Shown: piece by piece, positions 56,298 through 64,000 of the stretch
How positions within the stretch are numbered: position 1 is the first letter of the stretch
Layout of the letters: each line of letters opens with the position of its first letter
From: Helicobacteraceae bacterium
GTDB lineage: Bacteria > Campylobacterota > Campylobacteria > Campylobacterales > Helicobacteraceae
Reading direction: 5' to 3'
Length of the DNA stretch: 64,000 nt
Assembly: GCA_900766555.1 (NCBI GenBank)
Contig: CAAFVR010000017.1
Location: 20,497-84,496 of the forward strand
The notes under the pieces: model-generated
The model's database searches: none
What the model was told of the DNA's origin: nothing
Seen by the model: only the letters and a program-made list of their open reading frames with translations
Made by a program: the position numbers and the translations under genes

Positions 56298-57827
56298 ATG
56301 CAAATTTTAGACGTAATTATAATCTTAGATTTTGGGAGCCAATACACCCAACTAATTAGTCGCCGACTTCGAGATAATGGGATTTATACGGAAATTTTGC
56401 CCTATTACACAGAGGCCAAAAATTTTGGAAAAGTAACTGGGATAATTCTAAGTGGCGGGCCAAAAAGCGTTTATGCAAATGATGCTTTCTTGCCAGATCC
56501 GAAGATTTTTGAGCTAAATGTGCCAATTTTGGGCATTTGTTATGGCATGCAATATATTGCGCATTTTTTTGGCGGCGAAGTAAAAGAGGGCCTAAAGCAG
56601 GAATTTGGGCGCGCTGAAATGAATATAGAAGCTCCGCATGAACTTTTCAAAAATATAGATCAAAATAGTATCGTTTGGATGAGTCATGCTGATAAAGTCA
56701 CAAAAATACCGAGAGATTTTAATCGCATTGCAACATCACAAAATTCCGAATTTTGCGCTATTGCAAATGACAAGGCGCGCATTTTTGCCCTGCAATTTCA
56801 TCCTGAAGTCGTGCACACAAAACAGGGCAGCCAGATCTTATTGAATTTTGCAAAAAATATTTGCAAGCATAGTCCAAATTGGAACATGGATAATTTTTTA
56901 AATCATGAAATTGATACATTGCGCAAAACAATTGGAGATAAAAAGGTACTTTGCGCTGTTAGCGGCGGCGTGGACTCAAGCGTTGTGGCCGCATTGCTAC
57001 ATAAAGCTATCGGGAAAAATGCGATATGCGTATTTGTAGATACTGGACTTTTGCGTCTAAATGAATGTCAAAATGTGCAAAAAATGCTAAAAGAAGATCT
57101 GCAAATCCCGCTAATTACAATTGATGCCAAAGATATATTTTTGCAAAAACTAGCTGGCATAACAGATCCGGAGCAAAAACGCAAAATAATTGGGGAAACA
57201 TTTATTAGCGTCTTTGAAAATGAGGTCAAAAATCACGGCCAAATCGATTTTCTAGCTCAAGGCACTTTATATCCCGATGTAATTGAGTCAATTAATATCT
57301 CAAATCAAGTTATAAAAAGTCATCATAATGTGGGTGGATTGCCCGAAAATTTGGGCTTCAAACTAATTGAGCCGCTAAAATTTTTATTCAAAGATGAGGT
57401 CAGAAAGCTTGGCATGCTTTTAGGTCTGCCAAAACATATGATTATGCGCCATCCATTCCCTGGGCCTGGGCTTGCTATCCGGATCTTAGGCGAAGTCACA
57501 AAAGATGCACTAGATGTGTTGCAAAAAGCTGATAGCATTTTTATAAAAGCGCTAAAAGATGAGGGGCTATATGATCAAATCTGGCAAGCATTTTGCGTAC
57601 TTCTAAATGTTAGATCTGTTGGCGTTATGGGCGATAATCGCACTTATGAAAATACGATCGCATTGCGCGCTGTAAGTGCGCTAGATGGCATGAGCGCGCG
57701 CTTTAGTCATATCCCATATGATTTTTTAGAGCGCGTATCAAATCAAATTATCAACGAAACAAAGGGCGTAAATCGCGTCGTTTATGACATCACAGGCAAG
57801 CCGCCTGGTACAATCGAGTGGGAATAA
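56298..57827 (+). CDS. guaA: GMP synthase (glutamine-hydrolysing)
   Basis: Converts XMP to GMP using glutamine. The N-terminal class I amidotransferase has its cysteine in ILGICYGMQYIAHFFGG and His/Glu in ALQFHPEVVHT; the ATP pyrophosphatase domain has the P-loop AVSGGVDSSVVA near residue 218; the dimerisation domain ends PPGTIEWE. The ATG at 56298 follows AGG at suitable spacing; the GTG two codons upstream overlaps nadC. It abuts the convergent priA with no spare base. Confidence 0.97.
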   Translation: MQILDVIIILDFGSQYTQLISRRLRDNGIYTEILPYYTEAKNFGKVTGIILSGGPKSVYANDAFLPDPKIFELNVPILGICYGMQYIAHFFGGEVKEGLKQEFGRAEMNIEAPHELFKNIDQNSIVWMSHADKVTKIPRDFNRIATSQNSEFCAIANDKARIFALQFHPEVVHTKQGSQILLNFAKNICKHSPNWNMDNFLNHEIDTLRKTIGDKKVLCAVSGGVDSSVVAALLHKAIGKNAICVFVDTGLLRLNECQNVQKMLKEDLQIPLITIDAKDIFLQKLAGITDPEQKRKIIGETFISVFENEVKNHGQIDFLAQGTLYPDVIESINISNQVIKSHHNVGGLPENLGFKLIEPLKFLFKDEVRKLGMLLGLPKHMIMRHPFPGPGLAIRILGEVTKDALDVLQKADSIFIKALKDEGLYDQIWQAFCVLLNVRSVGVMGDNRTYENTIALRAVSALDGMSARFSHIPYDFLERVSNQIINETKGVNRVVYDITGKPPGTIEWE

Positions 57828-59741
57828 CTACATCACAAAATCAAGCGGATCTACATCAACTAACATTTGCGGCATTTTTTTACTCAACTCATGTATTAAT
57901 GCAAGCGTTTTTGCATGCCTTTTGGTGCGCAAAAATATATGGTAATAGAAATTTTTGTTAATTTTTTCAATCGGATTTGGAGCGTATCCAATGATTTCAA
58001 AATAGCCAGATCTGATGTGGCTATTCATAAATTCTAGCGCTTTTTGCATATTTGCAATCGCAGCTTCCTTATCTTTATCTATAAAATAAAGCATTATTAA
58101 TTTGCAAAATGGCGGATAAGAATCTCTTTTGTTATCAATATCATATGCTAAAAAATTCTCATAATCATCTATAAATTTAGAAACAGAATCTTCATTTCCG
58201 CTTTCGATCATAATTGTTCCATCATTCTTGCGAGCAGATCTGCCGGCCACTTGATGTAGCATTGCAAAAGTGCGCTCAGACGAAGAAGAAGAAAAAGCTC
58301 TCCTTTTAAGCTCTGAATCAAGACCCAAAAAAATTACAAGCTCAACATCATAATCATGACCCTTTGAGATCATCTGAGTTCCGATTAAAATATCAATATT
58401 AGAGTTTTCAAAATCCTCTAAAATCCGCTCAACTTCGAGCTTTGAGCGCGCATGATCTGTATCTAACACTTCTATTTTTGCATCTATAAAATATTCTTTT
58501 AAATCTTTGGCTATTTGCGCTGTCCCGCTCTTTTTACCAAAAAATTCTGTATTAAAACATGATGGGCAAAGCTTGGGTATATCCTGTTTAAATCCGCAAT
58601 AATGGCATATTAGGGCATTTTTTTTGTGATGCACGCTAAGTGGCGTTGAGCAATTTTGACATTTCACAGGCTCATAGCAATTACTGCAAACTAAGCTTCT
58701 AAAATTCGCCCTCGTTGGCACAAAAATTATTGATTGTTTTTTGTCTTTTAGCGTTTTTTCTAGCAAATCCAAACTACTTTGGCTTAAAAAATTACTCGGA
58801 TTTGAAAATAAAGCCTCCCTTTTTGTAGCATGAAATCGCCCCTTTAGGCGATATAGATATCCTCTACTTTTAGCCAAAAAATAGCTCGTGGTACTTGGCG
58901 TTCCAGATCCTAAAACGACTTTAATATTAAATTTTTGGCTCAAAAAAATGCAAAGATCTCTTACATTAAAAAACGTCTTTTTACCAAGTATTCCATTGGA
59001 TTTATACGAGCTGTCATGCTCTTCATCTACGATAATTAGCCCGATATTTTGTAAATTCGCAAATAATGCGGATCTAGCGCCAGCTAATATCCTAACTTCA
59101 TTTAGATCTAATCTTTGGCTCACTTTTTTGCGCTCTTGTCTAGGTATTTGACTATGCCAAAGCTCGACATTATTTTCACCAAATACATCTTTTAGGCGCC
59201 TTGAAATCTGCGGCGTTAGCGAAATCTCAGGCATCAGAAATAACACATTTTTACCGCGTTTTAGCACATCTAAAATGAGATGAAAATATATCTCCGTCTT
59301 ACCACTTCCTGTATCACCAAAAATTAACGATAACTTTTTATCTCTAGCAAAATTTAGGGCCGCTTCTTGCTCATTACTAAGTGATTTTAAAGGCGAACTT
59401 AACTCACAAAAGCTGTTTTTGCTACCTTTTGTAACATCCGTGCTAATATCTACATCTGTGACACTGGGGGTAAAATAACTAAAACTTTCGCGAAGTGAAC
59501 ATACATAATATTGCGCGATAAAATTTGCTAACTCAATTTGCAAGCGACTAAAGCGTAAGTCCGTTTTTTTAATCTCTTTGGTCGTAAAAGATGGCTTTTG
59601 TGCCTCTTTAATTATCACGCCTTGATAATTTTTATTTCTGACTTCGACTTCGACTATTTCAAAAATGCTACATTTTGTAACGCTATGGTATGTTAAATGA
59701 CCTTGATTTAAGTCAAGTATTGCAACTTCATAATATTGCAT
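57828..59741 (-). CDS. priA: Primosomal replication protein PriA
   Basis: Superfamily 2 helicase that restarts stalled replication forks. Walker A FGDTGSGKTE at residues 142-150, DEEH box in VDEEHDSSYKS, helicase motif VLGSGTPSTTSY, and the zinc-binding cluster of eight cysteines at about residues 355-400 (SNCYEPVKCQNC, CHYCGF, CPSC). At 637 residues it is somewhat shorter than E. coli PriA (732), as in other Campylobacterota. It overlaps the upstream small gene by 14 bases. Confidence 0.95.
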   Translation of the reverse strand: MQYYEVAILDLNQGHLTYHSVTKCSIFEIVEVEVRNKNYQGVIIKEAQKPSFTTKEIKKTDLRFSRLQIELANFIAQYYVCSLRESFSYFTPSVTDVDISTDVTKGSKNSFCELSSPLKSLSNEQEAALNFARDKKLSLIFGDTGSGKTEIYFHLILDVLKRGKNVLFLMPEISLTPQISRRLKDVFGENNVELWHSQIPRQERKKVSQRLDLNEVRILAGARSALFANLQNIGLIIVDEEHDSSYKSNGILGKKTFFNVRDLCIFLSQKFNIKVVLGSGTPSTTSYFLAKSRGYLYRLKGRFHATKREALFSNPSNFLSQSSLDLLEKTLKDKKQSIIFVPTRANFRSLVCSNCYEPVKCQNCSTPLSVHHKKNALICHYCGFKQDIPKLCPSCFNTEFFGKKSGTAQIAKDLKEYFIDAKIEVLDTDHARSKLEVERILEDFENSNIDILIGTQMISKGHDYDVELVIFLGLDSELKRRAFSSSSSERTFAMLHQVAGRSARKNDGTIMIESGNEDSVSKFIDDYENFLAYDIDNKRDSYPPFCKLIMLYFIDKDKEAAIANMQKALEFMNSHIRSGYFEIIGYAPNPIEKINKNFYYHIFLRTKRHAKTLALIHELSKKMPQMLVDVDPLDFVM

Positions 59742-59955
59742 TACATTTCAATAAGATCTGAGCTGCCTTTTGCTCAAAATCACTTTCTATTTTGGATGAT
59801 TCCACTATTTTTTCTATACATATTTTTATCAAATCATCGATCTGTAAGTCTTTATTTGCCAATGCTTCAACGATTTTTAGCTTCGTTGCATTATCAAATT
59901 GAGATACCTTTAAACGAAATGTCCTATTTGAAACCTTAATTAAAATTTCATCCAT
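59728..59955 (-). CDS. Hypothetical 75-residue protein upstream of priA
   Basis: Begins DEILIKVSNRTFRLKV, a two-strand-like start, followed by helices to the end; no signal peptide. The shape (short beta hairpin then long helix) recalls the ZapA cell-division family, but the sequence match is weak and this is a guess. It overlaps priA by 14 bases, so the two are probably translated together. Confidence 0.5.
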   Translation of the reverse strand: MDEILIKVSNRTFRLKVSQFDNATKLKIVEALANKDLQIDDLIKICIEKIVESSKIESDFEQKAAQILLKCNAIL

Positions 59956-59991
59956 ACATAACTCGCAAAATTTAGCAATATTGTTTCAATT

Positions 59992-60207
59992 TTACACATT
60001 TGTCGTATCTATTTTGTTGTAGATCCGCTCAATTTCGGCATCTTTTTGCGCAATTTCTTCATAAAGTTGTGAAATTTGCAAATCTTTTTGATTATTTTCG
60101 CTCATTAATTTGCTGATTTTTAGGCGCAAATCCTGCAATTCAGCCTTTTGACTCTTAATTTGCGCTAGTAATTCATCTACTTTTGCATCCAATTCTTTTA
60201 AAAGCAT
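59992..60207 (-). CDS. Short coiled-coil protein (71 residues)
   Basis: Nearly all of the protein (residues 3-65) is a heptad-like coiled coil rich in Leu, Lys, Glu, Gln and Ile. It lies 36 bases upstream of the 75-residue gene in the same direction. Size and character resemble ZapB-type coiled coils, though any link to cell division is inference. ATG at 60207; the next gene upstream is ggt, divergent. Confidence 0.5.
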   Translation of the reverse strand: MLLKELDAKVDELLAQIKSQKAELQDLRLKISKLMSENNQKDLQISQLYEEIAQKDAEIERIYNKIDTTNV

Positions 60208-60220
60208 TTAAACCTACAAT

Positions 60221-60237
60221 ACCACTATAAATGTGGT
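60221..60237 (+). promoter_or_regulatory. Inverted repeat over a -10-like box before ggt
   Basis: ACCAC at 60221-60225 and GTGGT at 60233-60237 form an inverted repeat around TATAAAT, a -10-like sequence, 28 bases before the ggt ATG. It could be an operator or merely a chance hairpin. Confidence 0.35.
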
Positions 60238-60264
60238 TAAAATTAAAAATATGTGAGGTATTGT

Positions 60265-61935
60265 ATGAAAGTTTTATTGATTTGCACCATTTTATTTACA
60301 AATATTATGTTTGCGGCCTTCCCAGCGCCCAAAAAGTCCAAAAATGGCATGGTTACTTCAAGTAATGCCATCGCCACAAAAATTGGTACAGAAGTTCTAG
60401 AAAATGGCGGAAATGCCTTTGATGCCGCGGTTGCTGTAGGTTATGCACTAGCAGTTGTGCATCCTAGTGCTGGTAACTTGGGCGGAGGCGGTTTTGCCGT
60501 TATTCGCACAAAAGATGGCCAAAGCTATGCTCTAGATTTCCGTGAGAGCGCACCAAGCAAAGCCACTCGCGATATGTATCTTGATGGTAATAAACAACCC
60601 ATAAAAGATCTAAGCATCATAGGCTATCTAGCCGCCGGGGTGCCCGGCTCTGTAGCTGGATTAAATGCGCTAAATGAACGCTTCGGTAGTAAAAGTTTGC
60701 ATGAATTAATAGACTCAAGCATAAAGCTAGCCCAAAATGGCTTCCCAATCACGCCAAGGCAAGAGCAAACAATGCTCTCAGCCAAAGATGACTTTGCTAA
60801 ATTTGAATCTTCGCGCAAATATTTCCTAAAACCAGATGGCACAACGTATAAAGAGGGCGAAATGCTAGTTCAACAAGATCTAGCCAAAACATTGCGCGCC
60901 ATCCAAAAAGACGGCACCAAAGCTTTTTATGAGGGCGAAATAGCAGATCTGATCGCAAAAGATATGCAAAAAAATGGCGGCATAATCACAAAACAAGATC
61001 TAAAAAATTACCAAGTAAAATGGCGCGAACCAATAAGCGGCACATATCACGGATATAACATAATTTCTATGCCACCCCCAAGCAGCGGCGGAGTGCACAT
61101 TTTAGAAATATTAAATATTATGGAAAATGCACCCATAAAAGATCTAGGCGTAAATTCAAGTAAATCAATTCACATTATGGCTGAAGCCATGCGTCAAGCT
61201 TATGTGGACAGAACGCATTATTTGGGCGATCCAGATTTCATACGCGTGCCAACCTCAAAATTAATTGACAAAAATTATGCAAAAAAAATCTATGAAAATA
61301 TAAAAGATAAAGTAATCCCAAGCTCAAAAATCAAAACTGGCGGGCTAGAAATATACGAAAGCCCGCAAACCACACATTATTCAATCGTGGATAAAGAAGG
61401 CAATGCCATTGCAATAACTTATACATTAAATGGCTCATACGGATCTGGCGCTGCAGTAAATGGCGCTGGCTTTTTGCTAAATAATGAAATGGATGATTTC
61501 TCAATCAAGCCTGGCGTGCCAAATCTATATGGCCTAATCGGATCTAGCGCAAATGAAATCGCCCCAAATAAACGCCCGCTAAGCTCGATGAGTCCAACAA
61601 TTGTGACAAAAGATAATGAGCTTTTCATGGTTGTAGGCAGCCCTGGCGGCGCTCGCATTATCACAACCGTATTGCAAGTGATCTCAAATGTGATAGATCA
61701 TGGCATGAATTTACAAGAAGCCGTGCTTTTCCCACGATTTCATATGCAATATCTCCCAGATGAAATACGCTATGAAAAATTTGGCCTATCAAATGACACA
61801 ATCGAAGCGCTACAAAATATGGGCTACATCATGGCTCAAAAAGCTCCGATGGGCGATGTGAATGCAATATTAGTTGAGCGCAAAAATGATGGCGTAATTT
61901 TCTACGGCGCAGAGGACACAAGACGGGAATTCTAA
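60265..61935 (+). CDS. ggt: Gamma-glutamyltransferase (gamma-glutamyltranspeptidase)
   Basis: Periplasmic N-terminal nucleophile hydrolase acting on glutathione and glutamine; in H. pylori it is a secreted colonisation factor. A signal peptide (about residues 1-17, ending MFA) is followed by the family segments NGGNAFDAAVAVGYAL and AGNLGGGGF. The autocatalytic cleavage site is the threonine (about T370) in the TTHYSIVD segment; SSMSPTIV and VVGSPGGARIITTVLQV lie in the small subunit. About 556 residues, normal. ATG at 60265 is preferred over the GTG at 60253 because GAGG lies upstream of it. Confidence 0.96.
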   Translation: MKVLLICTILFTNIMFAAFPAPKKSKNGMVTSSNAIATKIGTEVLENGGNAFDAAVAVGYALAVVHPSAGNLGGGGFAVIRTKDGQSYALDFRESAPSKATRDMYLDGNKQPIKDLSIIGYLAAGVPGSVAGLNALNERFGSKSLHELIDSSIKLAQNGFPITPRQEQTMLSAKDDFAKFESSRKYFLKPDGTTYKEGEMLVQQDLAKTLRAIQKDGTKAFYEGEIADLIAKDMQKNGGIITKQDLKNYQVKWREPISGTYHGYNIISMPPPSSGGVHILEILNIMENAPIKDLGVNSSKSIHIMAEAMRQAYVDRTHYLGDPDFIRVPTSKLIDKNYAKKIYENIKDKVIPSSKIKTGGLEIYESPQTTHYSIVDKEGNAIAITYTLNGSYGSGAAVNGAGFLLNNEMDDFSIKPGVPNLYGLIGSSANEIAPNKRPLSSMSPTIVTKDNELFMVVGSPGGARIITTVLQVISNVIDHGMNLQEAVLFPRFHMQYLPDEIRYEKFGLSNDTIEALQNMGYIMAQKAPMGDVNAILVERKNDGVIFYGAEDTRREF

Positions 61936-63153
61936 ATGAAAATCCTACCCTATAGCACGCAAAAAATTGATGACTCAGATATAAGTGCAGTTTTAAGCGC
62001 GCTAAAAGAGCCGCTCTTAACAAAGGGCAATAAAGTAATTGAATTTGAAAAACAACTCGCAAATTATTGTGGCGCGAAATTTGCCCTCGCTTTCAATTCT
62101 GCAACTTCGGCTCTAAAAGCTAGCTATTTTGCGCATAATTTGCAAAATTGCGCTGTATTAACTTCGCCAATTTCATTTGTAGCCACCACAAATATGCTGC
62201 TTGAAAGTGGCGCTACTCCGCTATTTTGCGACATCGGCATAGATGGAAATTTAAGCCCAAATGATGTTGAAAAATGCATCCTAAATTATCCAAAAAATAG
62301 CACAAAGCCATTGCGCGCGATAGTTAGTATAGATCTAGGCGGCAAAAGCGTGGATGCAAATGCGCTTTTAAATATCGCTAAAAAATATAATTTGAGCTTC
62401 ATTTCAGATAGCTCTCATGCGCTTGGATCTTATGTGGATAAAAAAAATAGAGTTGGCAGCATCGCAGATTCCACGATTTTTAGCTTTCATCCGGTAAAAC
62501 CCATTACGACATTTGAAGGCGGCGCACTTTTAACAAATGACAAAGAAATTTACAAGCGCGCAAAATTGCATAGAGAACATGGCGTAACCCCGCTAGATCC
62601 GCTAACATATGATGTCTCAACAATTGGATATAACTTTCGTCTAAGCGAAGTTGGCGCAGCGCTCGGACTAAGTCAGTTACAAAAATTACCAAATTTTTTA
62701 GAAATTCGCGAAGAAATAGCCAGCTTTTATGATGCCTTTTTTGATAATAAATTTACAAAATCTCACGGCACAAATTGGCAAAAAGATACAATACATCGCA
62801 TTTTTGGGAAAAGAATTTTTGAAGAACGCGCTGTGGCATCTGCGCCATTTATGCCGCTTCATTTACAAAATGATCTAAAATCTAGCAATCATCTCTATCA
62901 AATATTGCTAGATCCAATCTTTTGGGATAAAAAGCTAGAAATTCACAATGAGCTCAAAGAAAGGGGCATTATGACTCAGGTGCATTACAGACCGATATAT
63001 CAATTTAGCCTCTATCGCACTTTTAATGTCAAAGCGCTGCATAATGCTGAGCGTTTTTATAAAGCCACACTATCAATACCATGTCATCATAATATGAATA
63101 AAGATGATGCGCATTTTGTGGCAAAAAATCTGCTTGAAATATTGCATGATTAA
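61936..63153 (+). CDS. pseC: UDP-4-amino-4,6-dideoxy-N-acetyl-beta-L-altrosamine transaminase PseC
   Basis: DegT/DnrJ/EryC1 PLP aminotransferase of pseudaminic acid synthesis, the sugar that decorates flagellin in Helicobacter and Campylobacter. The start (PYSTQKIDDSDISAVLSALKEPLLTKG) is PseC-like; the PLP lysine is K188 in FHPVKPITTFEGGAL. 405 residues, slightly longer than H. pylori PseC. It starts on the base after the ggt stop. Just after its own stop come a 13-C tract and a glycosyltransferase; the other pse genes are not in the window. Confidence 0.9.
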   Translation: MKILPYSTQKIDDSDISAVLSALKEPLLTKGNKVIEFEKQLANYCGAKFALAFNSATSALKASYFAHNLQNCAVLTSPISFVATTNMLLESGATPLFCDIGIDGNLSPNDVEKCILNYPKNSTKPLRAIVSIDLGGKSVDANALLNIAKKYNLSFISDSSHALGSYVDKKNRVGSIADSTIFSFHPVKPITTFEGGALLTNDKEIYKRAKLHREHGVTPLDPLTYDVSTIGYNFRLSEVGAALGLSQLQKLPNFLEIREEIASFYDAFFDNKFTKSHGTNWQKDTIHRIFGKRIFEERAVASAPFMPLHLQNDLKSSNHLYQILLDPIFWDKKLEIHNELKERGIMTQVHYRPIYQFSLYRTFNVKALHNAERFYKATLSIPCHHNMNKDDAHFVAKNLLEILHD

Positions 63154-63193
63154 TTTCCCCCCCCCCCCCATACTATTGCATTTAGATTATTAG
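63146..63193 (+). CDS. Short open frame through the poly-C tract (possible coupling leader)
   Basis: A 15-codon frame starting with an ATG that overlaps the pseC stop (ATGATTAA), reading through the C tract as four prolines and stopping at TAG (63191-63193). No clear Shine-Dalgarno site. With 14 instead of 13 Cs the frame would run on and stop at a TAA overlapping the glycosyltransferase ATG (ATGCCTAA). Whether it is translated is unknown. Confidence 0.3.
   Translation: MINFPPPPILLHLDY
63157..63169 (+). repeat. Homopolymeric C tract, 13 C, between pseC and a glycosyltransferase gene
   Basis: C13 lies four bases after the pseC stop codon and 33 bases before the next ATG. It is outside both long reading frames, but inside the short frame 63146-63193. 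Likely a slipped-strand contingency tract, acting at transcription or translation of the following gene. Confidence 0.9.
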
Positions 63194-63202
63194 GTTTGTG
63201 TG

Positions 63203-64000
63203 ATGCCTAAGATATCTGTAATTATTCCTGTATTTAATGTTGAGCCATTTGTTAGAAGATGTTTATTAAGTGCTATTAATCAAAGTTTTAGGGATATTGA
63301 AATTATTGTAGTTGATGATTGCGGATCTGATAAATCTATAGATATTGTAAGAAGTTTTAATGATCCTAGGATTAGGATTGTTAGTAATGCTAGAAATCTA
63401 GGTTTATTGCAAGCTAGGATAGCTGGTGTTAAAGTAGCTTTGGGTGATTATATAATCTTTTTAGATAGTGATGATTTTTTAGATCTTAATGCATTAGAAA
63501 AGGTATATGAGAAAGCTATTAAATCTGATTTTGATTATGTGAGTTTCTTTTATTATTACTATAGAAAGATTAAAGGTATTGATATAAAAGATAGTTCTAA
63601 TGATCCTTTGCTAGATCCGAACTATCAATATGTTGAGGGGCCATTTAATCCAAATGAATTAGAATTTAATAATAGAGATGACTTTATTAAATATATTAAA
63701 TCTAATTCATTTGGTTGGAATATATGGGCTAGATTAATTAAAAGAGAGAAATATTTACAAGCTCTTACATATTTTGAAGATATGCATATTAATGTGGCAG
63801 AAGATGTGATACAAAATTATGTGCTATGGAATATATGCAATAGTTTTGCTTTTATTAAAGATAGATTTTATTTCTATTGTGAAAATCCAAATTCATTGAC
63901 ACAAAATGCAAATCTAAAGAAATTAGAAGTATTTGTTAAAGATCATAAAGAAGTGATAAAAAAGATTAAAGAATTAAAAAGAGTATTTGGGGGTGGGGTC
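63203..64000 (+). CDS. Glycosyltransferase family 2 (partial, runs off the window)
   Basis: Open to the last base (266 codons visible, no stop). The GT2 start is classic: KISVIIPVFNVEPFVRRCLLSAINQSF, IIVVDDCGSDKS and the DxD-type motif FLDSDDFLD (about residues 90-98). Function is sugar transfer to a surface glycan. Codon use departs from the genes to its left (AGA and AGG for Arg, mostly AT-ending codons), suggesting transfer or a variable island. The last 14 bases contain G5-T-G4, possibly a decayed tract. The frame is closed upstream by TAG at 63191. Confidence 0.9.
   Translation, partial: MPKISVIIPVFNVEPFVRRCLLSAINQSFRDIEIIVVDDCGSDKSIDIVRSFNDPRIRIVSNARNLGLLQARIAGVKVALGDYIIFLDSDDFLDLNALEKVYEKAIKSDFDYVSFFYYYYRKIKGIDIKDSSNDPLLDPNYQYVEGPFNPNELEFNNRDDFIKYIKSNSFGWNIWARLIKREKYLQALTYFEDMHINVAEDVIQNYVLWNICNSFAFIKDRFYFYCENPNSLTQNANLKKLEVFVKDHKEVIKKIKELKRVFGGGV

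Larger units (their letters stand above)
70..63620. repeat. Dispersed short repeat family CGGATCT/AGATCCG (uptake-sequence-like)
   Basis: About 85 exact copies counted by eye across the window, in both orientations and nearly all inside genes; examples start at 70, 1406, 10160, 21383, 25483, 47782 and 61539. Flanks favour ATCGGATCTAGC. Related AGATCT and GGATCT hexamers are also common. See the findings for the argument and controls. Confidence 0.7.

Noticed and set aside
63983..63998. G5-T-G4 at the window end as a third phase-variation tract
   Set aside because: Interrupted by a T and short; slippage rates would be low. Kept only as a remark on the glycosyltransferase.
1..64000. CRISPR arrays, insertion sequences, prophage or restriction-modification genes
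   Set aside because: No regularly spaced repeats, transposase, integrase or methylase sequence was found on either strand.
1..64000. Frequent GCTAGC and AGATCT hexamers as separate repeat families
   Set aside because: Both can arise from favoured codon pairs (Ala-Ser; Asp-Leu or Arg-Ser) or as part of the CGGATCTAGC consensus; not separable by eye.

Overview
The window is a densely packed bacterial chromosome segment with short intergenic gaps, many ATGA-type overlaps and AT-rich to moderate base composition. It is most likely from a Helicobacter-like member of the Campylobacterota. The support is the gene content (menaquinone prenyltransferase of the futalosine route, HP0958-type zinc-ribbon protein, pseudaminic acid gene pseC, GGT, ComEC without a nuclease domain) and gene order. 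Three blocks match my recollection of Helicobacter pylori 26695: mnmE-khpB-yidC-yidD-rnpA-rpmH-exbD/exbB-smpB-ispE; nif3-HP0958-waaA-rluA-lgt; and dnaB-comEC-mqnP-two small genes-psd-nadA-nadC. I could not check these against a database, and the species cannot be named from the window.

Layout. 0-3.3 kb: a four-gene MCE (Mla-type) lipid ABC transporter. 3.3-11.5 kb (minus): one long operon for tRNA modification, membrane insertion, RNase P, L34, ExbB/ExbD, SmpB, IspE, TruB and RdgB. 11.5-17.6 kb: a YajR-like exporter, a small membrane protein, gpmI, a transglycosylase-like protein and glyS. 17.6-19.9 kb: a TonB-dependent receptor behind a Fur-box-like sequence. 19.9-30.2 kb: gatA, nif3, the HP0958 homologue, waaA, a pseudouridine synthase, lgt, an EamA transporter, a CoA-binding protein, a membrane protein, a pseudopilin and a glycosyltransferase. 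30.2-35.3 kb: a sugar porter broken by an in-frame stop, an NSS transporter, a KgtP-like MFS transporter and a glycosyltransferase with a 14-G tract inside its reading frame. 35.3-44 kb (minus): a DUF2156 protein, lysA, an outer-membrane protein, acnB, an AAA+ ATPase and der. 44-46 kb: a secreted GLPDLGG-repeat protein paired with a small outer-membrane protein. 46-57.8 kb: sppA, msrB, an NnrE/NnrD-like protein, then dnaB to guaA. 57.8-60.2 kb: priA and two small genes (minus). 60.2-64 kb: ggt, pseC, a 13-C tract and a glycosyltransferase cut off by the window end. That last gene has clearly different codon use and probably opens a surface-glycan island.

The strongest unexplained signal is a dispersed 7-mer, CGGATCT/AGATCCG, with longer consensus close to ATCGGATCTAGC. 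I counted about 85 copies by eye, roughly one per 750 bases, on both strands and in several reading frames. Base composition alone predicts about five. Density and distribution resemble the DNA uptake sequences of Neisseria and Pasteurellaceae, which are not known to me from Campylobacterota; a pseudopilin gene and comEC lie in the same window. Other notable items are the two homopolymer switches, a possible C-tract-controlled translational relay between pseC and the next glycosyltransferase, the nonsense mutation in the sugar porter, and repeat-derived insertions in housekeeping enzymes.

No rRNA, tRNA, CRISPR array, insertion sequence or prophage was seen. No gene-free stretch exceeds 300 bases; the longest is about 190 bases (31537-31726), between divergent transporters.
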